Shown: piece after piece, positions 7,717 through 14,051 of the stretch | How the letters are laid out: each line of letters starts with the position of its first letter | Position numbering within the stretch: the stretch's first letter is position 1 | Assembly (NCBI GenBank): GCA_964370965.1 | Contig: CAYJLW010000081.1 | Span: forward strand, 1-19,182 | Length of the DNA stretch: 19,182 nucleotides | Origin: CAYJLW01 sp964370965 | Lineage (GTDB): Bacteria; Actinomycetota; Acidimicrobiia; UBA2766 | Reading direction: 5' to 3' | Made by a program: the position numbers and the translations under genes | Notes under the pieces: generated by a model | What the model saw: only the letters and a program-made list of their open reading frames with translations | What the model was told of the DNA's origin: nothing | Databases searched by the model: none

Positions 7717-8646
7717 ATGAGCGGCGACGCGCGTCCCCTGCCGGGCAGGCTGCACAGATGGGACGACCTCCCGGATCCGGGGCGGGTCGGGGCGGCGTCC
7801 CTGCGACTCATGACGGTTCACGCCCATCCCGACGACGAAGCCTCCAAGGGCTCGGGCACGGTTTCCCACTACGCCGGACGGGGCGTGCGGGTGACCCTCG
7901 TGACGTGTACGGGAGGCGAGGAGGGTGAGATCCTGAACCCCGCCATGGACCACCCCGAGGTGGCGGCGGCCCTCGAGGAGATCCGCATGGACGAGCTCGC
8001 GGAGGCCGTCGAGGTGTGTGGATACGCGGCCTGCTACCTGCTGGGCTACCGCGATTCCGGGATGCCCGCCAGTGAGGCGAACGCCAACCCGGCGGCTTTC
8101 GCCAACTGCGACCTCGCCCAGGCCACGGCCCGCCTCGCCCGTCTCGTGCGCGCCGAGGCGCCCCACGTCGTCGTCACCTACGGGCCCGACGGCGGCTACC
8201 CGCACCCCGACCACATCATGACCCACAGCGTGACGGTCGCCGCCGTGGAGGCCGCTGCCGACGCGGATGCCCCTTTGGCCGGGGCCCCCTGGCAGGTGTC
8301 GAAGCTCTACTGGCTGGCGTGGTCGTACGCGCGCATGGAGGCCACGCACGGGGAGTTCGTACGCCGCGGGTGGGAGTCGCCCTACGGGGAGTGGTTGAAG
8401 CACCGTGAGGACCGCGACCACGAGATCACCACGGAGATCGACGTGGGCGACAGCCTGGGGGCGCGGCGGGCGGCACTCCTCGCCCACCGCACACAGATCG
8501 ACCCGCAGTCCTTCTGGCTGCGCCTGCCCGACTCGGTGGTGAAGGAGATCTACCCGTGGGAGGAGTACGTGCTCGCCCGGGACCTCACGGCGGCGTCGCC
8601 TCCGGCGGGGCAGCGCGAGGACGACCTCTTCCTCGGGATCTGCTGA
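7717..8646 (+). CDS. mca: Mycothiol S-conjugate amidase (PIG-L/LmbE family)
   Basis: Zinc amidase that cleaves mycothiol S-conjugates, releasing a mercapturic acid and recycling the GlcN-Ins half; part of actinobacterial thiol-based detoxification. The metal-binding motif HAHPDDEASKG is at 35-45, where the SKG favours Mca over the related deacetylase MshB. CTGGEEGEILNP is at 64-75, and GGYPHPDHIMTH at 159-170 supplies the third zinc-ligand His. The C-terminal half has the Mca-type LYWLAWSYARM and ESPYGEWL. Length 309 aa from the ATG at 7717, which the upstream -10 box supports; ATG at about codon 32 would remove the N-terminal strand. MshB and Mca can overlap in activity, so the exact substrate is inferred. 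Divergent from the heme operon. Confidence 0.9.
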   Translation: MSGDARPLPGRLHRWDDLPDPGRVGAASLRLMTVHAHPDDEASKGSGTVSHYAGRGVRVTLVTCTGGEEGEILNPAMDHPEVAAALEEIRMDELAEAVEVCGYAACYLLGYRDSGMPASEANANPAAFANCDLAQATARLARLVRAEAPHVVVTYGPDGGYPHPDHIMTHSVTVAAVEAAADADAPLAGAPWQVSKLYWLAWSYARMEATHGEFVRRGWESPYGEWLKHREDRDHEITTEIDVGDSLGARRAALLAHRTQIDPQSFWLRLPDSVVKEIYPWEEYVLARDLTAASPPAGQREDDLFLGIC

Positions 8647-8648
8647 GT

Positions 8649-8672
8649 CCCCTGACGAGGGGCTCCGCCCTC
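8649..8672. terminator. Possible hairpin between convergent mca and the YtkA-like gene
   Basis: The 40-bp gap between the convergent genes holds two overlapping small inverted repeats: CCCCT-gacg-AGGGG (8649-8662) and GAGGG-gctccg-CCCTC (8657-8672). There is no T-tract on either strand, so an intrinsic terminator is only a suggestion. Confidence 0.25.
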
Positions 8673-8686
8673 TCGGACCCCGCCGC

Positions 8687-9307
8687 CTACCGGTCGGGCC
8701 GCCTCTTGGGGGACGTGAACCGGCGCCTCGCGAACCACAGGATGGCGAGGGCGACGGCGGTGCCGGCCAGGAAGCCGGTGACGACCACCGCCGGGCCGGT
8801 GGCGTTGCCCCGCTTCTCCGACGGGGAGGGCGGGGCCGACGGGGTCGCCGCGGGTGGGGGAGTGGGGGTCGCGTCCGCTGCCGCTGCCGGAGGAGCGGCC
8901 GACGCCTCGGCAACCTCCACGACGGCGCCCGCCTCGTTCACGCCTGCCTTCACAGCCACGGTCCAGGCGCCCGGAGCCGGGAACGCGAGAGTCGCGGCGT
9001 AGGTCCCGGGATCCCCGGCGGGACTCGCCGGGACGGCCGCCACCGGGGACTCCCCGGGGGTCGAGGCGGAGATCTCCACGGGCAGTCCCGCGACAGGATG
9101 GCCGTCCGGGAAGCTGAGGCGGGCGGTGATCACCAGCGACAGTGGTGCCGACCCCGGTTCCGTCGAGACCTCGGCGCGCATCCGGCCCCCGTGGGCGAGC
9201 GCGGCCGGAGCAGGGAGGAAGAGGTGTGCCAGGCAGGCGAGAAGGAGGGCGGAGACGGCTGCGGCCCGGCCGGGGTGTCGTGGGAGGGGAGGGGGGTGAT
9301 TCGCCAC
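8687..9307 (-). CDS. Secreted, membrane-anchored YtkA/FixH/CopC-like beta-sandwich protein
   Basis: A 206-aa exported protein of unproven function. Residues about 12-38 form a signal peptide ending APAALA, with predicted cleavage leaving His39 (HGGRM...) as the first mature residue. Residues 45-133 read as an Ig-like beta-sandwich (LVITARLSFPDGHPVAGLPVEIS ... GTYAATLAFPAPGAWTVAVKAG), as in YtkA/FixH-like and CopC-like domains. An Ala/Pro/Thr-rich linker (137-163) leads to a C-terminal transmembrane helix (about 172-192) and a basic cytoplasmic tail, so the domain would face outside. An N-terminal His after ALA is typical of copper proteins of the CopC type, but no full copper site is visible. 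The GTG start at 9307 is supported by a TAGGCT box 7 nt upstream. Convergent with mca. Confidence 0.75.
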   Translation of the reverse strand: MANHPPPLPRHPGRAAAVSALLLACLAHLFLPAPAALAHGGRMRAEVSTEPGSAPLSLVITARLSFPDGHPVAGLPVEISASTPGESPVAAVPASPAGDPGTYAATLAFPAPGAWTVAVKAGVNEAGAVVEVAEASAAPPAAAADATPTPPPAATPSAPPSPSEKRGNATGPAVVVTGFLAGTAVALAILWFARRRFTSPKRRPDR

Positions 9308-9314
9308 GGCGGCG

Positions 9315-9320
9315 AGCCTA
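9315..9320 (-). promoter_or_regulatory. Predicted leaderless -10 element of the YtkA-like gene
   Basis: On the minus strand TAGGCT is followed by seven bases (CGCCGCC) and the GTG start at 9307. It sits in the 33-bp gap after the PKD-domain gene, so the YtkA-like gene can be transcribed independently even though the two are in tandem. Confidence 0.5.
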
Positions 9321-9340
9321 CGGGGTCACGCCGCGTCCGG

Positions 9341-10090
9341 TCATCTCGCCGGGTTCGATCCTTGCCTCAGCACGCCCCGGACCTCCACGACGGGGTACGT
9401 GAGCGCCGTAGCCGTCTCGAGGGAGGGGAGTTGGCGGCGGGTGCCGTCAGAGGCTTCGTAGACCGCGCTCCACCGGATGCGGGCCCGGACGCCGTAGCGC
9501 CCCGGCCGCCTGTACGTGTGGCTGAACTGCGGGGCGTTCGCCCCCGTCGGGTCGGCGGGAGCCGCCTCTGCAGTGCCGTCGCCCCAGTCGACGTCGTAGG
9601 AGGACACCGTGACCACCACGCGGGCCGTGATCCCTTCGACCGACGCGTCCGGGTTCGTCCAGGCGGGGTCCCCCAGCGACACCCAGGTGGGTGCGCCCAC
9701 GACACCCCGCGACAGGGGATGGAGCGCGACGTCGGGGTCCGGGAGGTCGACGGCCTCGATGTCCTCGGCGGTCCGGGCCGGAGTGGCCGGGCGTCCCGGC
9801 GAGCGTTTCCGGGACGGGCGCCGGGACGCGGAGCGGGTCGTGGCGCGCCGCGACGTGGAGCGTGTCGAGCGGGCCGAGGAGCGCCGCCGTGGTGGCGCGG
9901 GCTTCCGCGCTGTCGCGGGCCGCCTCGCCGGTGTGCTTCCGCGGCGGCTGCGGACGCGCACGGTGACGCGGCGCCCGCCGGTCTCGCCGCCGCCCTCGGT
10001 GTCGGCGCCCGCCGGGACGGACGCCAGGCACAGGATGAGCATGAGGGCGCCGCCGACGGCGCGCGCCAGAGCGCGGTATGAAGAGGTCAT
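9341..10090 (-). CDS. Secreted PKD-domain protein, with a possibly frameshifted middle
   Basis: A 249-aa protein starting with a signal peptide (MTSSYRALARAVGGALMLIL..., residues 1-29, ending near PAGAD). The C-terminal half (about 107-249) is well formed: PTWVSLGDPAW, then YDVDWGDGT and FSHTYRRPGRYGVRARIRW, the hallmarks of a PKD/Ig-like fold. It resembles exported PKD-type proteins of other actinobacteria; function unknown. I chose ATG at 10090 over the upstream start at 10141 because it begins the signal peptide and follows an AGGGTGGA stretch. Residues about 50-106 are almost only R, S, T, P and A, whereas another minus-strand frame over 9929-9771 reads like normal protein. Two compensating indels are therefore possible; a genuine basic linker is the alternative. 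Confidence 0.65.
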   Translation of the reverse strand: MTSSYRALARAVGGALMLILCLASVPAGADTEGGGETGGRRVTVRVRSRRGSTPARRPATARKPAPPRRRSSARSTRSTSRRATTRSASRRPSRKRSPGRPATPARTAEDIEAVDLPDPDVALHPLSRGVVGAPTWVSLGDPAWTNPDASVEGITARVVVTVSSYDVDWGDGTAEAAPADPTGANAPQFSHTYRRPGRYGVRARIRWSAVYEASDGTRRQLPSLETATALTYPVVEVRGVLRQGSNPAR

Positions 10091-10153
10091 GTCCACCCTT
10101 CCCCAGCTTGTGGGCCCACGGCCCTGTTGCGTCCGGCTCACCCGAATCCGGGC

Positions 10154-10182
10154 ACGCTACATGGGTCGGCGTCGGGCGTCAA
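10154..10182 (-). promoter_or_regulatory. Predicted promoter of the PKD-domain gene
   Basis: On the minus strand TTGACG (10182-10177), a 17-bp spacer and TAGCGT (10159-10154) make the most complete -35/-10 pair in the window. Transcription would start near 10147, giving a leader of about 57 nt. It lies between the UPF0182 stop (10231) and the PKD gene, so the PKD gene does not depend on readthrough from UPF0182. Confidence 0.65.
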
Positions 10183-10230
10183 GCGGCCCCGGCCGCCGGG
10201 TGGTGGGGTGCCAGGGAGGGAGCGATCGGC

Positions 10231-13078
10231 TCAGCCGGGAGAGGGCGAGGGGGTCGGGGCCGTTGCCGCCGCCCGGGCGAGGTCGTCCAGCACGCTGCCG
10301 AGCTCCTTCTGGAGCTGCCCGTACTTGGCGAGGTCGCCGTCGCGCAGGGCGGCCTGCATGTCGTCGTAGACCTTGTTCGCCTGAGAGACGAGCTCGTCGA
10401 GGCCGGCCGGCCGGCCTTCCTCGGGCGGGGTCGGGGCGCCGTCGTCCGGGGAGACGGCGCCCAGGGGNNNNNNNNNNTGCGGGGGGGGGGGGGGGGGGGG
10501 GGGGGGCGGGGTCGCGGGCCCCCAGGGGTGAGAAGCCGAACGTCGCCTGGAGGGCTTCAGGGAACGTGGGGCGCATCACGGCCTTGTTCCCGAAGACGAC
10601 CACGACCCGTTTCAGCTCGGGCCGGGCGACTTCGGTCGCCTGCAGGTACAGCGGCTGCACGTAGATGAGGGAGTCCGCGATGGGGACGATCACGATCTGG
10701 CCGAAGATGATCTCGGAGCCCTTCTGGCCCAGGAGCGTGATCTGGCCCGAGATCGAGGGCTCCTGGTTCACGAGGGATTCGACCTGCTGAGGGCCGTTGA
10801 TCTGGCGCTGGCGGGGCAGGCGGTAGGACGTGAGCCGGCCGTAGGTGTCGGGGTCGGAGCGGGCGGCCAGGAAGGACACGAGGTTGTCCTTGCCGGCGGG
10901 CGTGTAGGAGTTGAAGAGGACGAACTCCTCGGACTTGTCGCCGGGGAGGCGCACGTTGAGGTACTGGGAGAGGTTCGGGGGCGCCTGGGCGGAGAGGTCG
11001 GTGTTCTCGCCGCCCGCTCTGGACGCCACGCTCCAGAGGTCCTCCTTGTTGTAGAAGTCCCGTGGGCTGGTCATGTGGTAGAGGGCGTACTGCTGGAGCT
11101 GAGCGTTGTAGAGGTCGATGGGGTAGCGGAAGTGCTCCCGGAGCGCCTTGGGGACCTCGGCGTTCGAGCGCATCAGCGAGGGGAAGGCCTTGGCCCAGGC
11201 CGCCGCGATCGGGTCGGCCATGTCCACGCGGTAGAGGGTGACCTTGCCGCTGTAGGCGTCGACCGTGGCCTTCACGGAGTTGCGGATGTACGTGGTGTCC
11301 CGTGGGATCGTCGTGTCGTCACCCAGGGGCTCGGCGTACGGGTACAGCGACGTGGTGGTGTACCCGTCGACGACCCAGACGAGTCGGCCGTCGAGCACGA
11401 CGAGGTAGGGGCTGGCGTCGAGACGCAGGAAGGGGGCCGCCTTGTGTACGCGCAGTGAGACCTCGCGGTCGTACAGGAGACGGCTGTCGGCCTTGATGGC
11501 ACTGGAGAGGACGAACTTGGCGTCCCCGAAGCGGATCGAGAACGCCAGGCGCTTCAGGAAGGAGTCCATCTTGACCCCGCGATCGGGGGCGATCGTGCGG
11601 GAGGACTTCTGCTCGCCGTCGGAGTCGAGTTCCTGGACTGTGGTGTTCGTGATCACGAAGTCCCGGGTGAGCTGGCCGAAGTAGACGCGGGGCTGGCGGA
11701 CGTCGAGCGACTTCGCGTCTGGGCGGGTCACGGGGGGGATGTTCTTCACGAGCAGCGACGGCCCTCCGCTTTCGGTGACCTCGTTCGCCTGGCTGGCCAC
11801 GGCACCGAAGCCGTGGGTGTAGACGAGGTGGGTGTTCTGCCACGTCTTTGCCGATCCTCTGAGCTGGCTGGGATCGACCTCGCGCGCCGAGATGAGCACC
11901 TGGCGGTCCTCTCCGGCGACCTGGTAGCGGTCGACGGCGATGCTGTTGAAGTTGTAGTAGGGCCGGAGCTCCTGGATCTGCTTGTAGCTGGTGATCAGGG
12001 GCCCGGATTCCCAGAGGCGGACGTTCGCCAGCGTCGCCCTGTTCGCCTCCAGGTTCTCGTTGGTGAGGGAGTCGACGGCTTCGTACCCCTGCGCCTTGAT
12101 GCGGTCGAGGCCGAATCCGCGTCGCGTGAACTCGATGTTGCGGGCGATGTAGGGGCTCTCCTTCTGGATCTCGTTCGGGGCCACACGGAGCTGCTGGATC
12201 ACCCGGGGGTAGACCCCGCCGATGATGAGGGCGGACACGGCCATGAGGGCGACGGCGATGACCGGGAGCACGAGGCGCTTCACGGCGAAGGTGGCGAAGA
12301 GCAGGAGGGCGGAGATGATCGCTATCCAGAACAGGACCTGGAACGCCGGGAGCTGCGCTTTCACGTCTGTGTAGGACGCGCCCCGCACCACCCCGCGGGG
12401 GGAGTAGAGCAGCTCCCACTGGTTGACCTTGTAGCCCACCGCCTTCAGGAGCAACATGGCGCCGAGGAGGATCGAGAGGTGCACTCGGGGCTGGATGGCG
12501 AGGTAGCTGCCCTCGGACTGCGGGCCGATCGCGCCGGCGTAGGCGTACACGGCGGCCACGACGACGATCGTCACGATGAGGGCGGCGAAGAGCCACCCGA
12601 AGGCGAACTTCCAGATCGGGAGCGAGAAGACGTAGAAGCCCACGTCCTTGTGGAACACGGGATCCTTGGTGCCGAAGGGGACCTGGTTCACGTAGGTGAG
12701 GAACGACGCCCATCGGGGGAACGTGGCGGCGCCGAACATGACCGCCCCGGCGACGATCACGCCGGCGAGGATCCAGCGCAGGACGGGATCGACCGTGCGC
12801 CGGAGGTTGAAGAGGAAGTCGTTCGTGATCGCCAGCGGTCGCAGGGGGCTGAAGCGGCGGGCGAGGTACACGTTCGTGCCCAGGACGAGCGCGAAGACCG
12901 CGGCGGAGATCGCGAAGAGGAGGATCTGCGTGCTGAGCTGGCGGAGGTAGAGGTCACGCAGGCCGAGGTCGTCGTACCAGAGGAGATCCGTGAAGAACGA
13001 CGTCCCGGGCCCAGCGAGGAGGGCTATCAGCACGACGACGACGGCGATCACGATGATCAGCTTGGGTCTGCGCAGCAA
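10231..13078 (-). CDS. UPF0182 family large membrane protein, interrupted by an assembly gap
   Basis: Member of a conserved actinobacterial family of unknown function (COG1615 type). The N-terminal third has about seven hydrophobic helices (PKLIIVIAVVVVLIALLAG, TQILLFAISAAVFALVLG, WILAGVIVAGAVMFGAA and four more); about 600 residues follow that are probably extracytoplasmic. I chose the TTG at 13078, which has AAGGAG 5 nt upstream and starts MLRRPKLIIV; the open frame continues upstream through implausible sequence. Near the C-terminus the frame runs into 10 Ns and a G-run. Beyond the gap the correct frame is different and reads GLDELVSQANKVYDDMQAAL ... SPSPG, ending at a TGA at 10231, the usual family ending. 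Removing 61 bp at the gap gives 928 codons plus stop, in frame. The uncorrected frame running to 10157 is wrong. Confidence 0.9.
10468..10506. other. Assembly gap (10 Ns) followed by TGC and a 26-G run
   Basis: Ns occupy 10468-10477, then tgc, then 26 consecutive Gs (10481-10506). The octamer cccagggg lies immediately left of the Ns (10460-10467) and again at 10521-10528. Ten Ns is typical of a nominal scaffolding gap, and long G-runs arise from two-colour sequencing chemistry. The feature falls inside UPF0182 and destroys its reading frame. Confidence 0.95.
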
Positions 13079-13080
13079 CT

Positions 13081-13113
13081 GGGCTCCTTGAGTGGGCTCC
13101 CCGAGCGGGCTCC
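13081..13113 (-). repeat. Triplicated GGAGCCC leader repeat carrying the UPF0182 ribosome-binding site
   Basis: On the minus strand GGAGCCC occurs three times with an exact 13-bp period (plus-strand positions 13107-13113, 13094-13100 and 13081-13087), with similar bases between (CGCTCGG, ACTCAA). The copy nearest the gene forms AAGGAG 5 nt before the TTG start. The two upstream copies are additional Shine-Dalgarno-like sequences without a good start codon behind them. Confidence 0.7.
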
Positions 13114-13182
13114 TCAGATGGGTCCCTGGGCGGGGCCTCGCCGGTTCCGGGCGGGGCCCCGAATCCGTCCGGGCGCGACGCG

Positions 13183-13188
13183 AGCGTA
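13183..13188 (-). promoter_or_regulatory. Predicted -10 element of the UPF0182 gene
   Basis: On the minus strand TACGCT in the context GGGTACGCTCGCGTC. A start near 13176 would give a leader of about 97 nt that contains the triplicated GGAGCCC repeat. No clear -35 box is visible. Confidence 0.45.
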
Positions 13189-13286
13189 CCCGGTGACCAC
13201 GACAGAACGCCGCCGCGCTCCGGCGCACGGGCCCACGAAGCGAGCACGGCCACGCGCGGCGCCGCGAAAGTGTCACACCTCATCCG

Positions 13287-13292
13287 TATGGT
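13287..13292 (+). promoter_or_regulatory. Predicted leaderless -10 element of the nuclease gene
   Basis: TATGGT, then six bases (gcccgc), then ATG at 13299. The same TANNNT-gcccgc-A arrangement is found before the PH-domain gene at 17127. It supports 13299 as both transcription and translation start. Confidence 0.55.
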
Positions 13293-13298
13293 GCCCGC

Positions 13299-13934
13299 AT
13301 GCGCAGTCATGCACCGTTGCGAGCCGCCGGAGGGAGCGTCCGGGGGCGGCGTCCGGGGGGTGGGGCTGCGCGACCGGGGCTGTGGGCCGTCGCGCCCGCC
13401 GGCGACGGGGTGCGCCGGCGGCGCGGCCGGTCCCGGCTCCGGCTCCTGGCGGCGGCGGTTCCGGTCGTTGTCGCGGCGGTCTGGTGGAGCGGGGCGGGAT
13501 CCGTGTCCCGGGCGGGCGGTGTCGTGACCAACGTGGTCGACGGCGACACGCTCGACGTCGCCACGCCCGGGCTGCCGCTGCGGCGTGTCCGGGTGCTGGG
13601 TGTCGACACCCCGGAGGTGCACGGCCCCGGCCCGCCCGAGTGCTACGGCCCGGAGGCCTCGGCGTTCTCGTCCCGCGTGGCTGCCGGGGCGCTCGTGGAG
13701 TTGCGCTTCGACACGGAGCGGCGAGATCGTTACGGGCGCACCCTCGCCGCCGTTGTGCTCCGGAGCGGCCCGCTCGCGGGCAGGGCACTCGCCGACGAGC
13801 TCGTCCGTCGCGGCTACGGCCGTGTCCTGGTGATCCCCCCGAACGTGAGCGCCGCTCCGCGGCTGCGCTCCCTGCAGGCCGCTGCGCGAATCGAGGGGGC
13901 GGGGCTCTGGGGGGCGTGCCAGGTGGGAACCTGA
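13299..13934 (+). CDS. Membrane-anchored staphylococcal-nuclease-like (SNase) protein
   Basis: Calcium-dependent nuclease fold, 211 aa. After a basic N-terminus there is one hydrophobic segment (about 47-64, LRLLAAAVPVVVAAVWW), probably an anchor or uncleaved signal placing the nuclease domain outside. The SNase active site is complete: D81 in VVDGDTL, R98, D103, T104 and E106 in RVRVLGVDTPE, and R147 in RDRYGRTLA, matching Asp21, Arg35, Asp40, Thr41, Glu43 and Arg87 of the S. aureus enzyme. Cys115 and Cys207 may form a disulfide. I chose ATG at 13299 because a -10 box lies 6 nt upstream; a GTG at 13410, just before the hydrophobic segment, is the alternative and would remove an odd Arg/Gly-rich N-terminus. 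Convergent with the uvrD2-like gene. Likely role is degradation of external DNA or RNA; not proven. Confidence 0.88.
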   Translation: MRSHAPLRAAGGSVRGRRPGGGAARPGLWAVAPAGDGVRRRRGRSRLRLLAAAVPVVVAAVWWSGAGSVSRAGGVVTNVVDGDTLDVATPGLPLRRVRVLGVDTPEVHGPGPPECYGPEASAFSSRVAAGALVELRFDTERRDRYGRTLAAVVLRSGPLAGRALADELVRRGYGRVLVIPPNVSAAPRLRSLQAAARIEGAGLWGACQVGT

Positions 13935-13982
13935 CGTCATCTCGGTTGGGGCGCTCGCACAGGCGGGATCCGGACGGTCACG

Positions 13983-14028
13983 GTCCGAGTGCAGGACGCG
14001 ACGTCTGCGCCACATCCTGCAGGCGGAC
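13983..14028. terminator. Inverted repeat between convergent nuclease and helicase genes
   Basis: GTCCGAGTGCAGGA (13983-13996) pairs with TCCTGCAGGCGGAC (14015-14028) at 12 of 14 positions, with an 18-nt loop. It lies in the 117-bp gap between two convergent stop codons, where a bidirectional terminator is expected. There is no T-tract, as is common in high-GC actinobacteria. Nothing else is recognisable in this gap. Confidence 0.5.
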
Positions 14029-14051
14029 ACTGTGCGGCGGGAGGCTCACTG

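Noticed and set aside
7524..7811. N-terminal extension of HemA by 96 residues
   Set aside because: It would cover the predicted TACAAT promoter and the start of divergent mca, and its composition is unlike a protein. The ATG at 7523 gives normal family length.
9345..9360. GGGTTCGATCC, which looks like a tRNA T-arm
   Set aside because: The flanking bases do not form a T-stem, and there is no acceptor stem or anticodon arm. The stretch codes for the C-terminus of the PKD-domain protein on the minus strand.
10157..10467. UPF0182 C-terminus in the uncorrected frame, ending at 10157
   Set aside because: After the N gap that frame gives Arg/Pro/Gly-rich sequence. A different frame gives a typical UPF0182 helical tail ending at 10231.
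10481..10506. G26 run as a G-quadruplex or a real poly-proline coding tract
   Set aside because: It touches an N gap, and a frame-restoring join removes it. A sequencing or assembly artefact is the simpler reading, though reads would be needed to be certain.
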